In this document: positions 1 through 7,684 of the stretch, in pieces | Layout of the letters: the number at the start of each line of letters is the position of its first letter | Position numbering within the stretch: position 1 is the first letter of the stretch | Origin: Acidobacteriota bacterium | GTDB lineage: Bacteria; Acidobacteriota; Blastocatellia; Pyrinomonadales; Pyrinomonadaceae | DNA: 64,000 nt | Direction: 5' to 3' | Assembly: GCA_016718135.1 (NCBI GenBank) | Contig: JADKEF010000017.1 | Span: forward strand, 248,001-312,000 | Notes under the pieces: model-generated | What the model was told of the DNA's origin: nothing | Seen by the model: the letters and a program-made list of their open reading frames with translations, nothing else | Databases searched by the model: none | Translations under genes and position numbers: made by a program

Positions 1-56
1 AACGAGGCAAAACTTTGTTTGGTTTCCGAACCGTGCATTTTTATTACAGTTCCTCT

Positions 57-716
57 CTATCTATGACAGGTCGAGCAGCTTGTCAGCATTTCCCTGCTGC
101 GGATCTTTAGATCACTCTTGAGCTTGTTGCGCTCTGCCGCATCAAGATCGCCGGTCTGCCACTGCATGTTGTAGATCTCGCTTTTCGGACGGATGAACTT
201 TTGCGGATCGCGGTGACATGCAAGACACCATTCCATCTGAAGGGTGTTCTGCTGAAACACCGCCGGCATATTATCGATAGCGCCGTGACAAGTGGAGCAA
301 CCGACGCCCTTTGCTACGTGGATGCTGTGATTAAAATAGGTGTATTCCGGCAAGTCGTGAACGCGTTCCCACTCGATGGGCTTGTTGTCACGGAAGCTAG
401 CTCTTACAGGCTCAAGATATGGGCTGTCAGCCCATATCTGGCTGTGGCAATTCATACACGTTTGTGTCGAAGGCATGCCGGCCGATGCCGTAGTCTCGAC
501 CGTCTGATGGCAATAACGGCAATCGATACCGTCGTCGCCGACGTGGTGCTTGTGACTAAATTGAACAGGTTGCTGTTTTTCAACATACTGGCCCGTCAAA
601 TAAGACGAACGTGAAAGCTGAGTGAAGGCTAAACCGCCCGTCGCAGCCAAAACCGCAACAGCGACCATACTGATCCTGGCGATGTTGTTTGCACTTTTAT
701 TAAAAAATTGCGCCAT
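57..716 (-). CDS. actA: Pentaheme cytochrome c, ActA-like subunit of alternative complex III
   Basis: Membrane-anchored multiheme cytochrome c. The 219 residues hold five CxxCH heme sites (CRYCH near 66, CMNCH 87, CSTCH 140, CLACH 164, CSTCH at the extreme C-terminus) after one hydrophobic N-terminal segment at about 14-32. In alternative complex III this pentaheme subunit passes electrons from the quinol-oxidising module toward a terminal oxidase or a monoheme cytochrome on the periplasmic side. Size, heme count and N-terminal anchor fit ActA; other cytochrome c3/c7-type proteins are possible. The gene reads leftward and ends 56 bases from the window edge, so actB and the rest of the complex would lie outside the window, which I cannot confirm. 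Confidence 0.8.
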   Translation of the reverse strand: MAQFFNKSANNIARISMVAVAVLAATGGLAFTQLSRSSYLTGQYVEKQQPVQFSHKHHVGDDGIDCRYCHQTVETTASAGMPSTQTCMNCHSQIWADSPYLEPVRASFRDNKPIEWERVHDLPEYTYFNHSIHVAKGVGCSTCHGAIDNMPAVFQQNTLQMEWCLACHRDPQKFIRPKSEIYNMQWQTGDLDAAERNKLKSDLKIRSREMLTSCSTCHR

Positions 717-970
717 CTCTGCCCTTTCGCTGAAATATAACTACAAAAACTAGACCTCTACACCGCTGGCCCTTTCAAAGGAAACACCAACCCTAGTAGG
801 CCAACCCAGTCTATATTTAAGAACGTGTACTCTAAAACTGGTTACGATTTTACTAAAACTTGAGAAAACCGCAACTTGCACTACTCGAAAGTAATTCTTT
901 GCCCAACTATTTGGCAATTCCCCAATGAATTAGTTCTCTTAATACGACGGATTAAATATAGCGATAATAT

Positions 971-1891
971 CTAATCTGTCGAGTTACTGCTTAGCAATGC
1001 AGCTCCAAGAGCTGCAGCGGCTCTGCCCAATTCCCCTTCGACGATCGTAGTAGAATCAAACGCAGGATGGAACGATAGCTCACGAGCACGAGCAACGATT
1101 GCATCAAGCACGAGGTGCTTCGCCTCCATGATCTCGCCACCGATAACGATCCGTTCCACATTTAATAGATTTATAACACTCGCGATGCCGGTGCCAACAT
1201 AGGTACCAGTCCTTTCGAGCATTAACTGAGCAAAATCGTCTTCGTTCGAGGCCGCCCGGATTATCTCCGGCAGGCCGATCTCCTCTTCACTAAGCTTATT
1301 CAGGGAAGAAGTGCTGTCCTGCACAAATCTGCTACGCGTTCGGCGAATGATGTTCGCTGACGAAGCAACATCCTCTAGGCGTGTACCTTCGGAGTTGATG
1401 GTCAGATAACCAAATTCGCCCGCAAACCCGGAGATACCGCGCCATATCTCGCCGCCGAAGATCAGTGCCCCGCCGACGCCGTCCCCGAGCGTGGCGTAGA
1501 AGATATTATTGCTTCCACGTCCCGCCCCCAAGTGGTATTCACCGTAGGCAGCGGCATTGGCATCATTCTCAAAAATAGCATCGAGGCCGGTGGCACGCTT
1601 CAGTTCACTGATAAGGTCCGTTTCCGAATGGGCCGGGACATTGGCCGAGAAAGCCACTCTCCCGGTCGAGCGATCGACCAGACCGGGCACGGCAAGCCCG
1701 AGAGAGGCGACTGGGGCAAATTCTTTCTGCAACGCCGTAGCTTTCGCCGCCAGTTGCTCCGCAACATTAATGCCCTCGGCGATCGTGACCGACCTAGTGT
1801 CAATGATACTGCCGGCAGCGTCGATGACCGCGGATGTGATGGCCGTCCGGGATACTTCGATCCCGATCCGGTTGCCCACTATTTCTGACAT
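971..1891 (-). CDS. ROK family protein (sugar kinase-like) lacking the cysteine zinc motif
   Basis: ROK proteins are glucokinase-type sugar kinases or sugar-responsive repressors. This 306-residue protein has no N-terminal helix-turn-helix, so it looks like the kinase type. The ATPase-fold landmarks are visible: a phosphate-1 segment near residue 9 (IGIEVS), ENDANAAAYGE, GDGVGGALIFGGEI and a late glycine-rich VIGGEI. The usual GHxxx..CxCGxxGCxE zinc-binding stretch is replaced by a short GYLTINSEGT segment with no cysteine, so either it is a compact non-zinc ROK kinase or activity is changed. The substrate cannot be told from sequence. It is 58 bases downstream of the GT9 gene on the same strand. 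Confidence 0.75.
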   Translation of the reverse strand: MSEIVGNRIGIEVSRTAITSAVIDAAGSIIDTRSVTIAEGINVAEQLAAKATALQKEFAPVASLGLAVPGLVDRSTGRVAFSANVPAHSETDLISELKRATGLDAIFENDANAAAYGEYHLGAGRGSNNIFYATLGDGVGGALIFGGEIWRGISGFAGEFGYLTINSEGTRLEDVASSANIIRRTRSRFVQDSTSSLNKLSEEEIGLPEIIRAASNEDDFAQLMLERTGTYVGTGIASVINLLNVERIVIGGEIMEAKHLVLDAIVARARELSFHPAFDSTTIVEGELGRAAAALGAALLSSNSTD

Positions 1892-1948
1892 AAAATTTCC
1901 TTTTTTGATCCCGAACTAACGCGATTTTAGTCACGAAGTTTGCAAAGG

Positions 1949-3153
1949 TCAACCCTGTGCAGATAACAGTTGTTTCGCGGCGTTTACAACTTCGGCAACC
2001 TCGACACCAGCGATACACGGTTTTGCCTCGCCAACGGCGAGATCGGTGTAAATGCACTGCCATCCACATCCAAAACACGGCATTTCGCGGATCACGGATA
2101 CTTGTTTTGACGCCGCTTCATCGGGATAGGGAAAGAAGCGTCCGACATGATTACCCGGCGTGACTATGACGCTCGGACACCGCTGCGCAACGGCTATGTG
2201 CCCAGCGGCGGTATCGTTCGAGATGGTTAGCTTGGCGTTTTCGATTACACCGGCCAGTTCGAGCAAAGTCGTCTGTCCGATCAAGCTCAAAAACACACCT
2301 TTGAAATGCCGGCCGAATTCGTCTGCCAAATGTTCCTCGCCCGGTCCGCCACACAAGACTACACCTAGATCGTGTTCATCAGCGATAGCCTTCGCCGCCG
2401 TAGCGAATCGTTGAAGCGGCCAGCGTTTGTCGGCACTGAATGCTCCTACGAAAACAACGAGGTATCTATCTGGTAGCACTTCACGATCAAAATAGTGCGT
2501 GCGGTCCGTGGTTGGATAGAACCTTGAAGATCGACCTCGAGAAAACTGGCGTTCGAGAAGAGCTCATGAATTCCCGGTTCCGGCGACGCCTTTAGCTCGG
2601 TGTACCACTTTGCGGAAAGTCTCTCCTGGAACGGCGACATCAGATTCTCGATGCCTTCGCTACCGATCCGGGTCTCTGCTCCAGAACACCGCACCACTGA
2701 ATCACCCCACAAAAAGTCTCGTGTCAGTCGCGGATTCACAATAACCGACGCCCCAAGCCCACCCACTTTTCGCATCACGCCAAAACGATAGCTCGGCGAG
2801 GACGCCAGTTTCGCAACATTGATGAACACACGTTCATCGAAAGTCCCGTCGATGTCCGCAAATTCTCGAAACCTCTCGTTCGCAATCAGTATCCGCTCAA
2901 ACTCCAATGACGGATACTTTCCCCTTATAGCCTCAAAAGCGGCAGTCCAAATAATGTAATCACCAACCCCGTCGAGCTTTACAAAAACGACACGCTTCCG
3001 CCCATAATGCTTCCGGCGAATCGGCAACGCCATTGCCAGCAGATCGACAAAATTATGCACCAGCGCCCATGCAGCAAAGCGGGCGAGGTACGATTTTTTT
3101 ATTCGTCTGAGGGCGGCTTGAGGCATACGGCTACGACAGATAGATATTATCAC
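1949..3153 (-). pseudogene. Glycosyltransferase family 9 (heptosyltransferase-like), split by a frameshift
   Basis: Two overlapping frames together make one GT9 glycosyltransferase of about 400 residues. The upstream part (3153 down to about 2525) carries the N-terminal Rossmann half, VVFVKLDGVGDYIIW. The downstream part (about 2524 to 1949) carries the nucleotide-sugar half, VVFVGAFSADKRWP, followed by LTISNDTAAGHIA. It ends with the CFGCGWQC...PCI cysteine pattern common in this family. Joining the frames near 2521-2527 gives a natural sequence (SNASFLEVDLQ then RFYPTTDRTHYFDREVLP), so one base appears to be missing there. This is either a real inactivating mutation or an assembly error. 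GT9 enzymes add heptose or related sugars to LPS-type glycans; a GHMP kinase related to heptose kinases lies 0.9 kb away. The alternative start MPQAALRR is at 3126. Confidence 0.75.
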
Positions 3154-3234
3154 CTTGCCACCGGGATTCGGGTTTGTTGACTGTGACGCGGCAGAAAGTT
3201 AATCTTTTGGGGGTCAAGAGCATTGTACGCATTT

Positions 3235-4002
3235 ATGGACCATCAGCTTCAGGATCTGATAGCTCAGTACGGCATTTATGCGGTTTTCGCCTTGTGTACC
3301 GTTGAGGGAGATATTACGCTGCTCATCTCTGGGACGATGGCCCATGGTGGGTTTTTCGGCAATTGGGGTTTCTTAAAGGTTTTTTTCGCTGGCACGCTTG
3401 GCGGCGTTGCAGGCGATTGTGCGGGATACGCGGTAGGACGTATTTTCCATGCGAACGCCAAAGATTACCGGTTTTACCAGGTAGCGCAGCCCCGCGTGGA
3501 AAGGTTGATCGAGAAGTTTGGCAGTTTTGCAATTATTATTTCGAAGTACATTTACGGCATACGCGTCGCGGTTTGTCTATCGTACGGCGTTAGCAAGATG
3601 CCGTTCGTACGGTTTCTTGGGTTGAGTGCCTTGAGTTGTTCGCTTTGGGTTCTGCTATTGTCCGGGCTTGGCTACTTTTTTAGTGGTGCGGTCACGTCGA
3701 TGATCGGCGACTTTAAGCAAGTTGGGTTCGTTCTGTTCTTTGTGGTGATGTTCGGCGTCATCATATTTTACGTCCTCGAACGCTACTGGATATCCGAACG
3801 AGTCGAGGCCGCGGCACCGGAGACGATCCAGAAGATAGAAGAAAAATTGCACGCCGTTGAAGAGGTCGCACAGGAAAAATTCCACGATCTAAGCGAAAGA
3901 TTTCACTTGACCCGCGAGCCTAATCGGGCGGAGAGAAGTGAAGGGGAGAAGGGGAGAAAGGATGAGGAGGAGAGAGAGCCTCCGCCGACAAACGACAACT
4001 GA
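3235..4002 (+). CDS. DedA family integral membrane protein
   Basis: DedA (SNARE-associated/VTT) proteins are inner-membrane proteins linked to lipid translocation and envelope homeostasis. Visible hallmarks are the amphipathic start (YGIYAVFALCTVEGD), the glycine-rich re-entrant region GGVAGDCAGYAVGR, and a conserved IISKYIYGIRVAVCLSYG segment, with four to five hydrophobic stretches. The C-terminal ~70 residues are a charged cytoplasmic tail (an EEKLHAVEEVAQEK helix, then a Glu/Arg-rich low-complexity end) that is longer than in typical family members. I chose the ATG at 3235; an in-frame TTG at 3223 has a GGGGG tract about nine bases upstream and could be the true start. Confidence 0.8.
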   Translation: MDHQLQDLIAQYGIYAVFALCTVEGDITLLISGTMAHGGFFGNWGFLKVFFAGTLGGVAGDCAGYAVGRIFHANAKDYRFYQVAQPRVERLIEKFGSFAIIISKYIYGIRVAVCLSYGVSKMPFVRFLGLSALSCSLWVLLLSGLGYFFSGAVTSMIGDFKQVGFVLFFVVMFGVIIFYVLERYWISERVEAAAPETIQKIEEKLHAVEEVAQEKFHDLSERFHLTREPNRAERSEGEKGRKDEEEREPPPTNDN

Positions 4003-4005
4003 TTT

Positions 4006-4053
4006 CTGACCACTGACTACTAACATCTGACTACTGACTACTGACTACTGACC
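4006..4053 (+). repeat. Heptamer tandem repeat (CTGACTA)
   Basis: Three perfect tandem copies of the 7-base unit CTGACTA at 4027-4047, a degenerate fourth copy (CTGACC), and further variants just upstream. The repeat fills the whole gap between the DedA stop and the ATG of the GHMP kinase, leaving no recognisable Shine-Dalgarno site for that kinase. Confidence 0.85.
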
Positions 4054-4055
4054 AA

Positions 4056-5063
4056 ATGATAATTGAATCATCCGCCCCGACCCGGGTTGACCTTGCCGGG
4101 GGTACAATCGACATTCCACCTCTTTTCTTATTTCACGAAGGTGCCGCGACGGTAAACTTCGCGATCAGCATGCTCGCGCATTGCCGCATCGAAACCAGGG
4201 ATGACGACCGTATCATTCTCGAATCGATCGACCAGAAAGCGACGGTGGAAACGACGGTCGGCGACATAGCAAGCCTTCGCGACGAGCCGAGATTGCAGTT
4301 GCTCGCAAAGCTTGTGTACTTCTTTCGGCCTGAGACCGGTTTTAAGATGACGACCAAGTCCGAAGCTCCTGCCGGTGCCGGTCTTGCCGGATCATCGACC
4401 CTGAACATAGCCTGTATCGGTGCTCTAAATAAACTCGTCGGCGATCGCTTCACGCCTGACCGGTTTATCCCGATCGCTGCCAACGTTGAGTGTCAGGTGA
4501 TCAAAGTGCCGACCGGATTTCAGGATTATTACTCCGCACAGTACGGCGGAATCGCGTCGATCAAATTCGGCCCGGCCGGTATCGAACGCGAGGCTCTCAA
4601 TGTTGACATCGAAACCCTGGAACGCCGCATTGCCGTCTGCTACACCGGCGAACCCCGAAATTCGGGGACGAACAACTGGGAGATCACCAAACGACACATT
4701 GATGGTGACCAAGAGATATTTGAGATCTTCGATGGCATTCGCGACACATCGGTGAAGATGCGTGCCGCTTTGCGTGCCGGAGCATGGGACGCGGTCGGAC
4801 AGATCCTTGCCGATTCACATCCGCACCGCAAACGGCTCTCGCCCAACATCACCACCCCGCAAATGGATCACCTCATCGACACCGCCCTCGCCAATGGAGC
4901 CATCGCTCCAAAGATCTGCGGTGCCGGCGGCGGCGGCTGTATGGCCTTCTACTGCGAAGACGGACGCCGAGGCGATGTCGAGGCGGCTCTAAGCCGCGAA
5001 GAAGGTGCGACCGTCCTTGATTGGAATGTCAACGCTGACGGCCTGACCATCCAGGTCAGCTAA
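4056..5063 (+). CDS. GHMP family sugar kinase (heptose/galactose kinase-like)
   Basis: The 335-residue protein has the three GHMP kinase signatures: an N-terminal substrate motif (PTRVDLAGGTIDIP), the ATP-loop motif PAGAGLAGSSTLN near residues 107-120, and the C-terminal KICGAGGGGCMAF motif near residue 290. The first motif and overall length resemble D-glycero-D-manno-heptose-7-phosphate kinases (HddA-like) and related sugar-1-kinases, which make activated sugars for surface polysaccharides. The exact sugar cannot be assigned. A broken GT9 glycosyltransferase 0.9 kb upstream supports an envelope-glycan role. No clear Shine-Dalgarno is visible because a heptamer repeat occupies the leader. 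Confidence 0.75.
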   Translation: MIIESSAPTRVDLAGGTIDIPPLFLFHEGAATVNFAISMLAHCRIETRDDDRIILESIDQKATVETTVGDIASLRDEPRLQLLAKLVYFFRPETGFKMTTKSEAPAGAGLAGSSTLNIACIGALNKLVGDRFTPDRFIPIAANVECQVIKVPTGFQDYYSAQYGGIASIKFGPAGIEREALNVDIETLERRIAVCYTGEPRNSGTNNWEITKRHIDGDQEIFEIFDGIRDTSVKMRAALRAGAWDAVGQILADSHPHRKRLSPNITTPQMDHLIDTALANGAIAPKICGAGGGGCMAFYCEDGRRGDVEAALSREEGATVLDWNVNADGLTIQVS

Positions 5064-5099
5064 CGAACAAACCGCTCTGTCATAAACTTGATCTTTGCG

Positions 5100-5138
5100 G
5101 TGTATTGGTTCTAGAAAGTCATTTCTGAATCAATACAC
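5100..5138 (+). promoter_or_regulatory. Strong hairpin directly upstream of a Shine-Dalgarno site
   Basis: An inverted repeat with outer arms GTGTATTG (5100-5107) and CAATACAC (5131-5138) continues inward through GGTTC..AGAAA and TTTCT..GAATC to a four-base GTCA loop, giving a near-perfect stem of about 17 pairs. It ends one base before the CGGAGG ribosome site at 5140-5145 of the NGG-repeat protein. It could be a leader RNA structure controlling translation or mRNA stability, or a dyad operator. No known riboswitch family is recognised. Confidence 0.6.
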
Positions 5139-5153
5139 CCGGAGGCATTTTCA

Positions 5154-6044
5154 ATGAAGTTCATTTCTCGTAATTTGAAGTACATCGCAACTGCGTTTTT
5201 CACTGCCGCGATCGGCATTAGCGCAACTACAGCATTCGCTCAGGCCCCGTCCGTCAAGGCCAATGTGAAGACCGGATACGAACATAAGGACAAGGATAAA
5301 GGATTCTGTCAGAACTGGAACTGGTCGTCAGATAACAAGGTCTCGTTTGCCGATCTTCGCGAGTTGACGGCCGCCGCAGGCGGCACCATAACTGTCGACG
5401 CCGGTAAGAACGGAGGTGTCAGTGTCGTCGGCGAGGACCGGAACGATGTCGCGATCAAGGCATGCATTCAGGCGTGGGGAACCACAGAAGAAGCAGCGAA
5501 GGCCGCTGCCGCAGGAATTAGGATAAATACAAGTGGGACGATCAAAGCTGAAAGCTCGGTTGACGAAAACTGGTCAGTTTCTTTTCAACTAACTGTGCCG
5601 AGACAGAGCAATCTAAAGCTCAATGCGCATAACGGCGGCATTTCGATCGCTAACGTTGATGGTATGATAGACTTTGAGACGCAAAATGGTGGTGTAAGTC
5701 TCGAGAATCTCGCGGGAGATGTCACGGGATCGACCAAAAATGGCGGCCTCAATGTAATGTTAGCGGGTACGTCGTGGCGCGGAAACGGGCTCAATGCGAC
5801 GACAACTAACGGTGGTGTAAATCTCACTTTGTCGAAGAATTACTCAGCCAATCTCGAGACCGGGACCGTCAATGGCGGTTACAAGAGCGATATTCCGGCT
5901 CTTAACATCACAACCGAAGAAATAAAGGGCGGTTGGAAAACTCGACCAACCCGCATCCAGACAAACCTGAACGGAGGCGGTGCTCCGGTCAAGGTGATAA
6001 CGACCAATGGCGGGATCAAGATCAATGCAGTTGAGAACGAATAG
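5154..6044 (+). CDS. Secreted DUF4097-like repeat protein
   Basis: A 296-residue protein with a Sec signal peptide (hydrophobic residues ~10-28, AFA-Q cleavage). The mature part is a series of beta-strand repeats, each centred on an NGG triplet (KNGGVSV, HNGGISI, QNGGVSL, KNGGLNV, TNGGVNL, VNGGYKS, TNGGIKI) spaced about 17-40 residues apart, as expected of a right-handed beta-solenoid of the DUF4097/DUF2807 putative-adhesin type. Members are exported, and most lack an assigned biochemical function. Two cysteines (about residues 46 and 105) might form a disulfide. Start: ATG with a good CGGAGG site nine bases upstream. A strong hairpin immediately precedes that site. It stands as a single gene followed by a repeat hairpin. 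Confidence 0.7.
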   Translation: MKFISRNLKYIATAFFTAAIGISATTAFAQAPSVKANVKTGYEHKDKDKGFCQNWNWSSDNKVSFADLRELTAAAGGTITVDAGKNGGVSVVGEDRNDVAIKACIQAWGTTEEAAKAAAAGIRINTSGTIKAESSVDENWSVSFQLTVPRQSNLKLNAHNGGISIANVDGMIDFETQNGGVSLENLAGDVTGSTKNGGLNVMLAGTSWRGNGLNATTTNGGVNLTLSKNYSANLETGTVNGGYKSDIPALNITTEEIKGGWKTRPTRIQTNLNGGGAPVKVITTNGGIKINAVENE

Positions 6045-6084
6045 GCTCGAAAGGCGACTGTCGCTGGTTACCTGAGCCATTGCA

Positions 6085-6139
6085 GAAGCCCGCACAAAGT
6101 ATGGGAGCTCATTGGGCTCCCTTACTGCATGCGGGCTTC
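6085..6139 (+). repeat. Nested hairpin repeat (GAAGCCCGCA / TGCGGGCTTC), possible terminator
   Basis: Outer arms GAAGCCCGCA (6085-6094) and TGCGGGCTTC (6130-6139) enclose a second stem, GGGAGC/GCTCCC. The right half matches a second copy near 55760-55795 (CCCTTACT..GTGCGGGCTTC), so this is a dispersed repeat. It sits between the convergent NGG-repeat gene and purQ and could stop transcription from both sides, although it lacks a U-tract. Confidence 0.65.
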
Positions 6140-6150
6140 GGCAACAGAAC

Positions 6151-6852
6151 CTAAGCCCCGAGTCCTCCCATCGTATTTGTCAAAGACCGGAATATATCAC
6201 GGCCATCATTCGACCCGAGAATTTCTTCACAGGCGCGTTCCGGGTGCGGCATCATGCCGAGAACGTTTCGATCCTGATTGCAGATACCTGCAATATTACC
6301 CCGTGAACCGTTTGGGTTTGCGGCCTCCGTCACTTCTCCATTCTCGTCGCAATACCGAAACACTATCTGGCCATTCTCCTCGAGCTCTGAGTAAGTCGCA
6401 TCATCGCAAGTGTAGTTCCCTTCGGCGTGTGCGATCGGTATCGAAAGCGGGCGATCGGTCTTCACGGCAGATGTGAAAGGCGTGTCGCGGTTATCGAGGC
6501 GAAGATTTACATGCTTACAGACAAAGTGCAGTCCGGCATTCCGGCGCAACGCTCCCGGTAAAAGGCCGGCCTCACAGAGGATCTGAAAACCGTTGCATAT
6601 ACCAAAAACAAACTTCCCCTCGGCAGCAAATCGTTTGACCGATTCCATTACCGGCGAAAATCTGGCCAACGCACCGGCCCGCAGATAATCGCCGTACGAA
6701 AATCCGCCCGGTACGATCAACGCGTCAAAACTGCTCAGGTCAGTTTCCTTATGCCAGATAAAATCCACCGGCTGGCCAACATGCTTCGAGATGACGTGAT
6801 ATGCGTCATGATCGCAATTAGAGCCTGGAAAAACGATCACACCAAACTTCAT
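6151..6852 (-). CDS. purQ: Phosphoribosylformylglycinamidine synthase, glutaminase subunit
   Basis: PurQ supplies ammonia from glutamine to PurL in step four of purine synthesis. The 233-residue class I glutamine amidotransferase shows the start [16 protein letters not shown], the oxyanion/[14 protein letters not shown] segment, the nucleophile region [20 protein letters not shown] (Cys near residue 85), and the C-terminal catalytic His-Glu in MMPHPERA. Length and motifs are typical of the stand-alone Gram-positive-type PurQ that works with PurS. Its ATG overlaps the TGA of purS (ATGA), implying translational coupling. The separate purL is not in the window. Confidence 0.95.
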   Translation of the reverse strand: MKFGVIVFPGSNCDHDAYHVISKHVGQPVDFIWHKETDLSSFDALIVPGGFSYGDYLRAGALARFSPVMESVKRFAAEGKFVFGICNGFQILCEAGLLPGALRRNAGLHFVCKHVNLRLDNRDTPFTSAVKTDRPLSIPIAHAEGNYTCDDATYSELEENGQIVFRYCDENGEVTEAANPNGSRGNIAGICNQDRNVLGMMPHPERACEEILGSNDGRDIFRSLTNTMGGLGA

Positions 6853-7094
6853 TGTGCTATCTCCACACGGTAATCCTCGATCACGGGATTGGCCAAGACA
6901 TCCTTTGCGATCGCCTCGGCTGCGGTCTGAGCATCCGATTCGCTCACGCCTTCAGAAAATGCGATCTCAAAATACTTTCCCTGCCGAATGTCTGCAAGAT
7001 TTGTAAATCCCAGAAGTTCTGTAGAGTGATGAATTGCTTTACCCTGCGGATCCAGTACACTCGGTTTCAACGTTACGTAAACTAAAGCTTTCAT
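6849..7094 (-). CDS. purS: Phosphoribosylformylglycinamidine synthase subunit PurS
   Basis: A small structural subunit that bridges PurQ and PurL in the FGAM synthase complex. The 81-residue form starting [18 protein letters not shown] has the family pattern: a beta-strand, VLDPQGKAI, then GKYFEIAF and the C-terminal [12 protein letters not shown] moved the start to the ATG at 7094. The open frame continues 18 codons further upstream, but those residues (MINTRKRVRIYNLF..) are not PurS-like. It is the first gene of a purS-purQ operon with a four-base overlap. Confidence 0.93.
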   Translation of the reverse strand: MKALVYVTLKPSVLDPQGKAIHHSTELLGFTNLADIRQGKYFEIAFSEGVSESDAQTAAEAIAKDVLANPVIEDYRVEIAQ

Positions 7095-7228
7095 AAATAC
7101 CGTCCGAAATAAATTGTAGATTCTGACGCGTTTTCTTGTATTTATCAAAGGCTTGTGTTAGATTTCACGTAATTTTTCCGTCAATGCAATTCTAAAAACT
7201 AAACCCCTAAAGGAGATCGTCTAATCAT

Positions 7229-7627
7229 ATGGAAAACTCTGGAAAGTCATCGCTTGGGCTTGATGCTAATGTTGTCGCTGGTCTTTGCTACGTTGCAAAC
7301 CTAGTATGTTACCTCGGGATCGTTTTGGCTATCATAACCTTGGTTACTGATAAAGTTAACAAACTGGCTCGTTTTCATGCGGCTCAGTCTTTGCTACTCA
7401 TCGCCGCTAACCTGATCGTTCTACTGCCCGGTTACTTTATTGCATTTGCTTTAATGGCCATGAACTCGTCCATAACGACGATACTTGGCGGCCTGATCAT
7501 GTTGGTAGTTGCTCTGGTTGGACTTGCACTTTTTGTATTTCTGGTAATTAGCGCGATCAAGGCATTCCAAGGCCAGATTTATAAAGTACCAGTTGTCGGA
7601 AACTTTGCCGATAAGTTCTCGGCATAG
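7229..7627 (+). CDS. DUF4870 family membrane protein
   Basis: A 132-residue integral membrane protein with three to four hydrophobic segments and the KLARFHAAQSLLL motif (about residues 46-58) typical of DUF4870/Tic20-like proteins. The family has no assigned biochemical role. Start ATG has an AAAGGAGAT site 12 bases upstream. It is divergent from purS across a 134-base gap and convergent with purB. Confidence 0.8.
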   Translation: MENSGKSSLGLDANVVAGLCYVANLVCYLGIVLAIITLVTDKVNKLARFHAAQSLLLIAANLIVLLPGYFIAFALMAMNSSITTILGGLIMLVVALVGLALFVFLVISAIKAFQGQIYKVPVVGNFADKFSA

Positions 7628-7684
7628 TTAATAGTGGGACAGTGGTGTTCCTGATTGGCGGCGCCAGTGCTGATAATCAGGCTA

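Noticed and set aside
201..614. Plus-strand frame of 137 codons opposite the multiheme cytochrome
   Set aside because: It is the antisense shadow of a gene with five CxxCH motifs; no family-like content of its own.
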